From Rhizopus arrhizus (Eukaryota > Mucoromycota > Mucoromycetes > Mucorales > Rhizopodaceae): 64,000 bases of DNA. The DNA lies in the NCBI GenBank assembly GCA_024220505.1, contig JAKZZE010000035.1, forward strand, positions 372,001 to 436,000. Direction: 5' to 3'. Below the pieces are notes generated by a model, which saw only the letters and a program-made list of their open reading frames with translations, did no database searches and was not told the origin of the DNA. This document shows positions 31,080 to 40,540 of this stretch, piece after piece (positions within the stretch are counted from its first letter, which is position 1; each line of letters begins with the position of its first letter). A program made the position numbers and the translations under genes.

Positions 31080-31309
31080 TACGATAACCACCTTTCGTTA
31101 GCACATCATCAAGTTCCACTTCTATTTCTACAGGTTCATTGTCAATCAATCGTTTTTTTGCAACAACTGAAGCACTTTGGATATCGTTTTTTTTGTATTT
31201 GTTGGAATTGACTTTCGTGCGCAAGCACATTAAATTCTTCACCATCACTGTTGACCATGCTAACAGGCTTCAAGCTGACTGAAGAAACCACCTTTAAAAC
31301 CATCTCTTA

Positions 31310-31955
31310 ATGAGGCTTCTCAAACAATAAAGCACCACATGCATTCAAACGGCAGCATCATAGTTTTGTTTTTTCGTTGTCTTGGTTCTTTCATTGAAAA
31401 GAGCTGCTTTACATTTTCATTTTAGTATATGAGATTTTATACCTTCTCTAGTCAAGTGTTCTTTATTGCAAAAAGGACATTGTAAATGATCATTTTTTCT
31501 TTTTATTACAACCTTTTCACAAATTCCTGAAAACCCAGAGTCAACAATTGTAGATTTGAATCTAAATTGAATGTACCTTCGACTGTTGCGGTGATAGTGC
31601 ATTGTTTACAATGCCTTTCATATTTATGTCTTTTGAGGGTGTCATTTGTATTGAAGTTTCCTTCACAATCGGTGCATGTTAACATTTTGGGAGATCCAAC
31701 CAAGCAAAAACAAAAGGACCTGACCAAGCAAACCCACAACTCAGTGTAAAAATTCGGATGTGGAAGAACCAGTTTGATAACTGTTTGAATCATATTCCAA
31801 ATGTTTTTATTTAAAATAAAGTGTGAAATGGCCCTCTCACAATCCACGAATTGAACTTCAAACAACCAGTGAATTTTTTTGGTAAGACCCCCAATATTTA
31901 TTTGAAAGCCCGTACTTTTTTTCGCAAAATCCTCACATGTGGAATGAAACGACTG
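31310..31955 (-). repeat. Right long inverted end of Z
   Basis: About 645 bp, reverse complement of the left end at 22417-23718 without the solo LTR. It ends in a TA that continues into the right part of the split LTR X. It preserves the empty target of LTR Y2. Confidence 0.88.
31416..31865 (-). pseudogene. Zinc-finger reading frame in right inverted end of Z
   Basis: A 119-codon frame starts MFEVQFVDCERAISHF at 31865 and includes the C2H2-like CTDCEGNFNTNDTLKRHKYE region and a second Cys pair (RHCKQC). A second frame carries CPFCNKEHLTREGIKSH and ends at 31417. Because the frame change is in the same place as in the left copy, a short intron or programmed shift is possible; random decay would be shared only through repeat homogenisation. 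It lies upstream of the large Z protein on the same strand and could be its N-terminus. Confidence 0.5.
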
Positions 31956-32273
31956 TATCTGGTATTTATATCCTTTTCAAGATACTTTAATTAATTATAG
32001 CTGTAGGTCTAGCATGAATAAATTTTAGTATGAAGGCCTATTCCTGGTTATGCAAGTGGACTGTTTATAATTATTTAAGTAGATCTATTTTTCATTTATG
32101 TCTCATTGCATCAGGAGCTATATTAAAACAACTTGTATTGAGTTAAAGGAGTGGAATTAGTTATGACCGAATAATAGAGAAAAGACTGTAATAAATCTTT
32201 GTAAAAGTATTCACTACTCTGATTTCTTATAAATTGAATATGAATCATGTTTAAAGTATGTTGGGATACGACA
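31956..32273 (-). repeat. LTR of element X, right fragment (split by Z)
   Basis: Reverse complement of about 36068-36385 of LTR X2. It ends GGGATACGACA, the 5' tip of the LTR on the minus strand. The flanking bases on the two outer sides (AAAAA at left, CGTAC at right) do not match, as expected if this is the 5' LTR of a longer element rather than a solo LTR. Confidence 0.85.
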
Positions 32274-32499
32274 CGTACTCTCCAAAGGTTCGACAGACTG
32301 TACTATTCATTTAAGCAGTGTCGTATTTACTCTAATAATTTCCTTAATGTCGTGTGAGATCACTCAAAAGATTCTTAAAATTAATAATTTGACTGTATAT
32401 CATATATAGCACTTCGTGCTATGTACGATAAACAGCCCACACAATTTATACCGTACTACCTCGGACCCTAAATCATATTGTTATATTCTAAGACGTAGT

Positions 32500-33613
32500 T
32501 TGTATTGAATGGGCTCGCTCTCTCGTCCTTACTCAATAAAGAGGTTCAAGAGACTCATCGATTATTTGATTTATTTGTTAATTTTATTAATCGAGAGAAC
32601 AACACGCCTATTCCACAAGCAGTATGAATGGGTAAAGAAAATGGTTAATGAGTGTTCTGTTTGTCAACGTGTTAAGCGTACCAACAACACACTTGGCCCA
32701 CTCTAATCCTTCGTTTCATCCGTTCGACACCATTGCTATCGACACCTTTGGCCCTCTGCCTCCGTCTCTTTCTGGAAATCGCTACATCATCGTGGTTCAA
32801 TATTTGTTTTCTCGTTATGTCTGCCTCTTTGCAGTTCCCTCGAATACTGACCAGCAGGTCATTCAGTGTCTCTTGAAAATCATTGGTGAACATGGTATCT
32901 TCCGTGCTCTTCTCAGTGATAATGGCCCTCCTTACTCTGGTGTGCTTATTAAGGCTCTCGCTGATCATCTTCGCATCAAGCAAAAGTTCGCTCCGGCTTA
33001 CCACCCACAGTCCAATGGTCTCGTCGAACGCTTCATGGAAACTTTGAAAAATATGATTTGCTCTTATCTTGATCTCGACAACCATCAAAACACCTGGGAT
33101 AATCACCTTTCCGAACTCCAACTTGCTTACAATTCTACTCCTAATCAAGTTACGAAGCATTCTCCCTTTAGCCTCGTTCATGGTCGCGAAGCAAGAATTT
33201 TGGCTACTACTGACTTCGGTGTAAAAACTATTCCGGTTGAAGAATGCCGCATCCAATCTCAAGATTTCCTGGTGCGTGCTCTCAACCTGGTCAAGATGGA
33301 AAACATTCAGTCTCAAGCTGCCAACGCTCTTCGATATAATGCACAACGCGAAGCTCCAATTTTCTCTGTCGACGATTTAGTTTTGGTGGATTGTCCTGTT
33401 CTCTCGAATGCTTTTCTAGGTCGAGCAAGGAAATTGGTCAAGAAATACCGTGGTCCCTTCCGCATTTCGGAAGTCATCTCCAATGATCGTTACAATGTCG
33501 AAGAAGTAAAAGGCGACAAGAAAATGAAAAATGTCCATGCTGCTCGAATAAAATTTTTCTACTCCAATGAGGACATTGGCCAAGCAAACCTCCCGGATGT
33601 TGTGAATTCCTGA
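32500..33613 (+). pseudogene. Ty3/Gypsy integrase fragment
   Basis: A zinc-binding H2C2-like region (WVKKMVNECSVCQRVKRT, about 32625-32680) is followed by a frameshift near 32700. The integrase core then reads to the stop at 33613. Catalytic residues are visible as FDTIAIDTFGPL (Asp), LLSDNGPPY (Asp) and NGLVERFMETLK (Glu), the D,D-35-E arrangement of retroviral-type integrases. A C-terminal chromatin- or DNA-binding region follows (VLVDCPVLSNAFLGRARKL). Protease, reverse transcriptase and LTRs are absent on either side, so this is an orphan 3' portion of a Ty3-type pol gene. The 3' part is longer and less damaged than the 5' part. Confidence 0.85.
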
Positions 33614-33812
33614 GGTCACATTTTTCTAGTATCGATTCAAATGAATCCTGTGGAAATTTCTAGAAGACTACAGGACTCAAAAGCAATTCTGGCAACCTCC
33701 GCAATAAGCTCTCAAATACTATATGAACCCTTCAATTTATTCAATAAATAAAATTATCTTTATTCTTAACTTAATTTTCTAGAGACCGATTTTTTCGGTT
33801 TATTTTACAGAA
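33614..33812. other. Non-coding tail after integrase fragment
   Basis: An AT-rich stretch including AATAAATAAAATT and a pyrimidine run ending TTTATTTTACAG directly before the LINE fragment. No open frame or repeat terminus was found. It may be the 3' UTR of the Ty3-type element. Confidence 0.4.
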
Positions 33813-34080
33813 CCTCAGTCACGCGCTTGAAGCGGTCACTGCTCGTCTCTCTGCTCTAGAACAGCTCAAGCTAGAGCTTGAAACTTTACGAGATGAGAAT
33901 GCTCGCCTTGCTGAAACCAACCTGTCTCAGGCCAATGAGATTGCTTCTTTGCATGCCCAACTGGCCGCACAATCTGCAGGGGTCCCTACAAGCACCCCTA
34001 ATTCAACTACCACTCTTTCTTCTGCTGCTCCTGCTAATGGTGCTAAAGAGTCCGTTCCGTCGCCCTCCTTAGGTACTGCT
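33813..34080 (+). pseudogene. LINE ORF1 fragment
   Basis: Homologous to 12185-12450 of LINE copy 3: the coiled coil (LSALEQLKLELETLRDENA) and the following Ser/Thr/Pro linker. The open frame is truncated at the left by unrelated DNA and at the right by an LTR starting exactly at 34081. It shows that at least one more LINE copy once lay here. Confidence 0.85.
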
Positions 34081-34658
34081 TGTTGTAGAACAGCGTCTGA
34101 TCATAATGGACGTTGAATAATCACAACTAAAAGAAGTATATTAAAATTGATAAAAGATAATAATTTAAATCTTTATTAAGTAAAATATAATCTTCTTCTT
34201 TTTATATAAAACTATCACTATTAGATTCATTCTATTAAGTAAACATGATCAATAAATAAGTCATAATCTTTACTATTCATCATTTCTGTAAATGAATAAT
34301 AATGGATCAGGTATCTAGTCAACTTTGATCTGACTTGAGGCATTTCATATAAATATATCTTTCGTCTCAATGAAGACGGGACAATTCTCCCAGATCAGTT
34401 AAAGAACAATAAGATCTATAAAACAACGAATTAAAAATTTTCATAATCGATTCAGTGATCATTCTTCAATCAAGCATGTCAATTATTGGATCTACGCTCA
34501 TAACTACTCATTTACCTGCCAACTGTTAGAAGAATATAAATAGTAGACTTTGTAATGATTTCTTTTAAACAATTAAGATTGTCTTAAATAAAGTTCAGTC
34601 TCAAAAAGTATTCTTTGGTTTCATTGCTACCTTTAAATTACTTTACCAGAACAGAACA
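34081..34658 (+). repeat. LTR, family W, copy 1 (no target duplication)
   Basis: 578 bp, TGTTGTAGAACAGCG at the start and ACCAGAACAGAACA at the end, closely similar to 35229-35791. The flanks (LINE fragment on the left, Tc1 transposase on the right) share no 5-bp duplication, so this LTR probably marks a recombination or deletion junction between two LTR copies. Confidence 0.85.
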
Positions 34659-35037
34659 ACCAAAAATTGCATCAAAATCCAAATTATTAAGGGGCAGCTA
34701 CAGACAGCCAAAGATGTGCATCGCCAGCTGTTGGAACTTGGGTTCTCTGTGTAGTATAGTTCGGCAATTAACATGTTAAAGTCAATAAACTTCTATGCGA
34801 AGCTGAAAAAAAAAAATGCACTTTTGACAAAAGTGCATACGAAGCGAAGGTTAGCTTGGACCAGAAAGTACCGCAGCGGGTCTGTTGATCAATGGCGACA
34901 AGTGGTCTTTTCAGATAAAGTCAAAATAAACATATGGGGGTCTGATGGTGTCAAGTACTACTGGGTAAGACCAGGTGATGCTTTACGCCCGTACCACCTA
35001 GATTTTACTGTTAAGCACGGCGGCGGCCATTTTGTCA

Positions 35038-35952
35038 TGTTTTGACATGTCAATAAGATACAGTCTTATCATTCTGGACTAAATCTTTACAAATGAGTTT
35101 GAATAAGAATAGAACCTGATAATTATCACTGCCCTAAACAGCCAAGTTTCACTTTCATCTCAACAGTTGATTATTAACATCAGTCTATAAAGTTTTTCTT
35201 ATACATGTCAAATCATATCGGTCGTAACTGTTGTAGAACAGCGTCTGATCATAACAGACATTGAATAATCACAACTAAAAGAAGTATATTAAAACTGATA
35301 AATCTTTATCAAATAAAATATATTCTTCTTCTTTTTTATATAAAACTATCACTATTAGATTCATCCTATAAAGTAAACATGAACAATAAATAAGTCATGA
35401 CCTTTATTATTCATCATTTCTGTAAATGAATAATAATGGATCAGGTATCTAGTCAACTTTGATCTGACTTGAGGCATTTCATATAAATATATCTTTCGTC
35501 TCAATGAAGACGGGACAATTCTCCCAGATCAGTTAAAGAACAATAAGATCTATAAAACAACGAATTAAAAATTTTCATAATCGATTCAGTGATCATTCTT
35601 CAATCAAACATGTCAATTATTGGATCTACGCTCATAACAACTCATTTACCCGCCAACTGATAGAAGAATATAAATAGTAGACTTTGTAATGATTTCTTTT
35701 TAATAATGAAGATTGTCTTAAATAAAGTTCAGTCTCAAAAAGTATTCTTTGGTTTTTATCACTACCTTAATTACTTTACCAGAACATAACAGTAACTATT
35801 TTTGTCATCTAATCTCAGGTCTTGCTCAACTAATATAAATAGCCTTGAAATCTTTCTTGAATAAAAGTATTCGACTTTAGAACTATTGTTCGGTCTCGTT
35901 AATTGTTCTTTGTCTTATTTTTGAATACTTAAAACACTTCACATTTATTCAT
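35038..35952 (+). repeat. LTR-like insert in Tc1-H, itself containing LTR W2
   Basis: The insert starts near TGTTTTGACATG and ends near AACACTTCACA, breaking the transposase between FVM and GCITGNG. About 350 bp remain after removing LTR W2. Its 3' part has an AATAAAAGTATTCGAC stretch resembling the R region of LTR W2. Exact ends and target duplication could not be fixed (an imperfect TCAT on both sides). Confidence 0.5.
35229..35791 (+). repeat. Solo LTR, family W, copy 2
   Basis: 563 bp, from TGTTGTAGAACAGCG to ACCAGAACATAACA, with the perfect 5-bp duplication GTAAC (35224-35228, 35792-35796). It is nested inside the LTR-like insert of Tc1-H. Confidence 0.92.
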
Positions 35953-36067
35953 ATGGGGTGTATAACTGGAAACGGTGTAATATATGGGTGTCAGATTCAC
36001 GATGGTACCATGAACTCCGATATTCACCAGCAAATCCTTGGCACAACATACATGGAAACACTAGGAT

Positions 36068-36464
36068 TGTCGTATCCCAACATACTTTAAACATGATTCA
36101 TATTCAATTTATAAGAAATCAGAGTAGTGAATACTTTTACAAAGATTTATTACAGTCTTTTCTCTATTATTCGGTCATAACTAATTCCACTCCTTTAACT
36201 CAATACAAGTTGTTTTAATATAGCTCCTGATGCAATGAGACATAAATGAAAAATAGATCTACTTAAATAATTATAAACAGTCCACTTGCATAACCAGGAA
36301 TAGGCCTTCATACTAAAATTTATTCATGCTAGACCTACAGCTATAATTAATTAAAGTATCTTGAAAAGGATATAAATACCAGATACAATAATATTAAATA
36401 AAAATATAACTTTTTTAAGTCTCGTTGAATTTTATAGTCTTTTTTGTTCTTACGAGATAACACA
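36068..36464 (+). repeat. Solo LTR, family X, copy 2 (uninterrupted)
   Basis: 397 bp, from TGTCGTATCCC to GAGATAACACA, with the perfect 5-bp duplication AGGAT (36063-36067, 36465-36469). It interrupts the Tc1-H transposase in frame. It serves as the intact reference for the LTR split by element Z. Confidence 0.93.
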
Positions 36465-36936
36465 AGGATATTATGGTTTAGACAAGAATCAAGTTTATCT
36501 TCAGCAAGATAACAACCCTAAGCACAAATCAAAATCGACAATTAAGTGGCTAAATGAGAACAGTGTCCAGTATATTAATGATCGGGCAGCACAAAGTCCA
36601 GACTTGAATCCAATAGAACATGTTTGGCATCAGCTCAAACTTCAACTCAGCACTTACGATACACAGGCACGTAATGTGGATGAACTATGGGAAAGGGTCG
36701 ATAAGTAATGGAATAGATTTGATGCTGATATCTGTCGGCGATATATTGATACCATGCCATCAAGAAGTTAAGTTATTATTAAGGCAAAGGCAGATACACA
36801 ACTTATTAATAAAAGTAACATTTTTTGTAAAAACTGGAATATAGAATTTTTCACATATCGTAAGCCTTTCCTCCATAACTAGTATCGCATAAGACATTTT
36901 AATAGTATTAATATAAGTACAACGGAAAGTACTTTT

Positions 36937-37510
36937 TGTTGTAGAACAGTAACTGATCGTAGTAGACATTGATAAATATAAGTCTTAATACAAGATCATA
37001 ATTAAATAAAATAAAAATATAAGTTTATTTAAATAAGATCATACAATCAATTCCAATTAAACATGTTCTTTTAGAATATGTTTTGTATTAGTGAGAGTTC
37101 TTTGATAAGAAGAAATATTAACTAAAATAACAAGATCCAATCCAGTATCAGGAATATTGCTAATCTTTCATATAATTGAAATAACGCGTAAAATAACCTT
37201 ATTCAAATCAGTGAGAAATTCCCAGAATAAAAGATAATCTATGACAGATATACAAAAGAACAAATGAAAAGCTTTCATAATCATAATTATAGATGACACT
37301 TGTTAAAGTACCTGAATATTAGAAGAACGCTTACAATAGAAGATATCAAGCCACTCACTCAATAAGATATAAATACCTGCCTTCAATTTGAATAATTTTT
37401 ATTTTAACTTAAACTGAAATAAAGATCAGTCTCAAAAAGTACTCACGCTGTTTCTCGATCCTTATTTCTATCTTTTTCTTTATCATTTTTACCATTGTAA
37501 AACGCAAGCG
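36937..37510 (+). repeat. LTR-like repeat related to family W
   Basis: Begins TGTTGTAGAACAGTAACTG after the end of Tc1-H and carries an AATAAAGATCAGTCTCAAAA block like the 3' part of LTR W2. The 3' boundary is uncertain (somewhere between 37480 and 37530) and no clean target duplication was found. A decayed inverted copy lies at 8770-9165 inside the 8-bp-TSD element. Confidence 0.6.
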
Positions 37511-38029
37511 ATTCATCTTTTACGTTTCTCTCCTCAACGACTAACATTACTCTCAAACCAAAGTATAGTTGGCTGCATTCTCTTGTGTATTTGGAAATCC
37601 CATTGCATTTCATTCTCGACAACGTCTCCTTTGACCCTTTGCTGGTTTTTCAGCACATTTTGTCAATGTCTGGACCTTTCAGTCCAATGTTTTGACTTAT
37701 ATTGTCTAGAATTATCTTGTACATTTCCTGTTTAGCTCTCTTATGCTACTTCTGTTAATCTGAAGCTCACCGCTGTTATACACGTGAATTCATCTTTTTT
37801 ACAAAAAATTATACAAGTACTCTATATGGTATATTGGAAATGAGTGCTAGAGAATATGTAATAAGTAATATTATGTGTTAATTACTTGTTATTCCTTATA
37901 TAAGATTTGAGAAAACTCATACGAATAATAAGAATTTAATGAGGTAAATACGACAAGAGACAAGTAAAGTATATGAAGACCTTTTGCCATTCAATCCATT
38001 TTTTGCCAATGAAATTTCAATTTGACCAA
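37511..38029. other. No recognisable gene
   Basis: Sequence following the LTR-like repeat. No coding region, repeat terminus or RNA gene was recognised. It could be internal sequence of a decayed LTR element. Confidence 0.4.
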
Positions 38030-38630
38030 TTGACTTGTGCCTTTGCATCGTAATGTAAAAGATGAATCTGCAAAACTGGCCCTTTGAAATAGTAAGTGTC
38101 ACAATTACAGCTGTTGGAGCAACTTGTGAAATGAATTTTATTGGTTTGATATTGGGTAAACCCAAATTTTTTTTTCCAGAAAAGCTTCTTCTAATAAGAA
38201 GAGAGACACAATGGTAAATCTATTGAGGATGCTGTAGTAAATGCAAAAGATGGCACACCTAATTAGCGTTTCTTAGATCTCACTACGGGTATAATGGATA
38301 CCTTAGATAAATACAGTATGACATGACGATGTGTTGCAATGGATAAGGTGGTTATTCACAAAGTGTCTGAAATTCAAGATCTGATTAAAGACCGTAATTA
38401 GAGTTGCGTTTTCCTGCATCCATATCTACCATTTCTCAATCCAGTTGAGTTGTTATGGTCTAAATTCAAAGCTAATGTAAAGAAAGATTGTTTCTCTATA
38501 GACAGTAATCTTAGCAAAAGAATGTTTGAATCAGCTCATCTGGTGACAGTTAAGGATTATTACAAATAGATTAAACATGGAGTTTCATTTCTTGATGAAT
38601 ATGTAAGTCGTAAATGTATTTTTTAATTAA
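38030..38630 (+). pseudogene. Decayed IS630-type (DDE_3-like) transposase
   Basis: Translated fragments in several frames give TGPFEIVSVTITAVGATCE, then MDKVVIHKVSEIQDLIKDRN, FLHPYLPFLNPVELLWSKFK and SAHLVTVKDYYK. This order (beta-strand block, D-x-x-x-x-H block, P-x-x-NP-x-E block) is that of the IS630/pogo-like DDE_3 transposases and differs from the Tc1 elements to the left. The Asp-to-Asn-type second site and many stops indicate long inactivation. No inverted ends were located. Confidence 0.6.
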
Positions 38631-40540
38631 TGCGCAAATAAAAAGTAACAAAAGGATATATCATGTATTTAATAGAAGTCCTATTAGGCGCATGATACAT
38701 ATAGATCTGTCCGCCTGAACCAAATCAATATAAAGGAAAGTAATGAGAAGCTAAATAAAGCCTTTTGGGATCAAGGGCAAAAAAGGTATGTGTTTAAGGA
38801 AAGCATGAGGGTATGGTGTTTAATGGCGACATAGAAATTTTGCAACCATTAAGGATACATCGAGAAATAAAAACAGAAAATAGCTCTAATGCACAAATTT
38901 ATTGTGAAAAATCAATAATAGCGTTTTTACTGTTTAAGTGGATTGAAAACAGATAACAAAGGATTGCTCAAATGATATTGTGAAGCAAATTTTTATTAAA
39001 GCCTTTTCGATTGGCATCCATTTCTCTCAAGACAGCCCATCATCATTGACATTTGATTGCTTATATAAAAGATTTTACCAAGTTTAAAGAGTGTTCTTAA
39101 AAGAATTACTGCTTAAATGTAATTAAAGGTAAAGACAATATTAACAGTACAAATTTTCTTTACTACCCTAGCAGAATTGTGAACCTTGTTCTACATCATA
39201 TCATTCAAATTTTAGTGTACTTCAAGTCACCTTTTGGATATGTCTATCTTTTACTTTGTCTATATTGATTTGCTTTATTAATTAGTGGCAGAACATATTA
39301 AAATTCCAAGGATGTAAAAGAGTAAGTTTTTGAATTTTGTAAACCAATAGACCTATCGGTATATTTCTATCTAGTTAATGACATATTAACAAACATTAAC
39401 TTGAACCCAATTGCATTTTATATCATATGTCATGCTACATCTGGCTTAAAAAACCTTACGTATATATCAAATTTACATGTAGCTCTATGGATACACTATA
39501 GCCTCCTTAGAGACCATATTATCTCCAATTAGCAGGTTACCTCTGTATTCAATTTATTATTTTGTTTCATGGGAATAATTTGTCTGGTTTTTTCGTTCAG
39601 AAAAAGCTGAAAAGTATTCATTTCCTCTATAAATGGACAAACGTAAGTTGACTTATATTGTAGTTTGCTCATTTCAATGTCAGGTCTGTACAGTATGAAA
39701 GATGAACTCTCAAAGCCAGTGACAGAGAAATTTGAACATCATAATCATCTCCAAATCTACCACTTCATTCAATGAATTTAATTTGAACATAATAAGAGTC
39801 TGCATAGATCTTTGGATAGGGTACAAATTATTTTTTGTTATTTTAATTTTCAACTAGAAATGATGCCTCGCCCCTTATATGCATGAACTCCTTTGAAATT
39901 AAAATCTTAAAATCAACCTTCAATCAGCTAATATTACTAGCATCATAAAAAAAACGAATCATAAAGTTTTCATAAAAAGTCATATCAAGATGAAGATAGC
40001 ATTTTTTAGTATAGTTTGCTTTTAAGAATCATATTTATCCACCATCAAACACAATGAAATCGTTTGGTTGAGGAGAATTAGTGTAATGAACAACAAAATC
40101 AATGTCAGAAACATAATCTTATTAAGTTGTTCTTGAAAGAGTTGAAAATTCAAATTGAGAGCTTTTGCGATTAAGAATTTAAAAGCTTAACTAGCTTAGG
40201 TCATTGTTAAGTTCAGATTGACATGAAGGACACCTTTTATTAAATTATTAAAGCAAATATCAGCTTACAGTAAAGAAGATATCAGGCTCTTTAGATAGTT
40301 GTCGTATAAATAACAATTGACAGTAACGTTAAAAATTTAAATTAGGGCTCTTTGTTAATAGTCGAAATACATATAAAAAAATTGGAAACTGTGTGAATCG
40401 TCCTTGGTTTTTAATCCCTGATACATTAATTCATTCAGGGAAAACTTCGGTGCTTTAAAAAAGTGCTATTAAGAAGCGTTCATCCCTTTTCAAACACGCT
40501 TTTCCTTCTCTCTTCTTTCTATTTTGTCTCATTCAAAAAA
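38631..40540. other. AT-rich intergenic spacer
   Basis: About 1.9 kb without a convincing coding frame, repeat terminus or RNA gene. The last about 100 bp, pyrimidine-rich with CTTTTCCTTCTCTCTTCTTTC just before 40541, is probably the promoter and leader of the hexosaminidase gene. This spacer separates the transposon-rich half from the gene-rich half. Confidence 0.6.

Larger units (their letters stand above)
26745..31248 (-). pseudogene. Large protein of element Z, unknown family, split by Tc1 F and G
   Basis: Minus-strand pieces read 31248-31082, 29428-29276 and 27599-26745. Across F the frame is continuous once F and one TA are removed (INSKAILV then CHEVYGRTRS), which shows a genuine coding sequence hit recently. 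Across G a frame change is needed near 31090. Visible features are acidic VEIEVELDD, WLSYLFNPNEFQELDEE, a Pro/Ser-rich SSSLPPPRFPYRN, and a C-terminal helical region (EVFREIALKIFDEEDGNVED). The protein ends SSYV. About 390 residues are recoverable. No known transposase, helicase or recombinase motif was recognised. Confidence 0.55.
22417..31955 (-). mobile_element. Composite element Z: TA-flanked, long inverted ends, zinc-finger and unknown protein genes
   Basis: Ends are CAGTCGTTTCATTCCACATG and its reverse complement. The flanking TA (22415-22416, 31956-31957) replaces a single TA present in the intact LTR X2, so this is one insertion unit. Inverted ends are about 645 bp and nearly identical. 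They carry a C2H2 zinc-finger frame. The right half encodes a long minus-strand protein (to 26745). Nested inside are solo LTR Y2 and Tc1 elements E, F and G; removing them leaves about 3.9 kb. No DDE, tyrosine-recombinase, Rep or reverse-transcriptase motif was recognised. The CAGT tip and TA target are Tc1/mariner- or pogo-like, but the proteins do not look like either. Confidence 0.75.
34659..36840 (+). pseudogene. Tc1 transposase H, split by nested LTRs
   Basis: Coding pieces are 34659-35037, 35953-36062 and 36470-36840. The first has KTAKDVH-like and FSDKVKINIWGSDG (first Asp; DETK changed to DKVK), the second CQIHDGTMNS, the third QQDNNPKHKSK (second Asp) and DLNPIEHVW (Glu). In-frame stops follow VDK and PSRS, and one follows GFSV near the start. 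It is closest in this window to the element G transposase. The N-terminal part and both inverted ends are missing. The gene continues exactly across LTR X2 (METL then YYGLDKNQV). Confidence 0.85.

Noticed and set aside
22338..32273. Reading the two LTR X pieces as two separate LTRs of one retrotransposon with 22417-31955 as its internal region
   Set aside because: The pieces are complementary halves of one 397-bp LTR in the same orientation, and the boundary coincides with a TA and the CAGTCG tips of Z.
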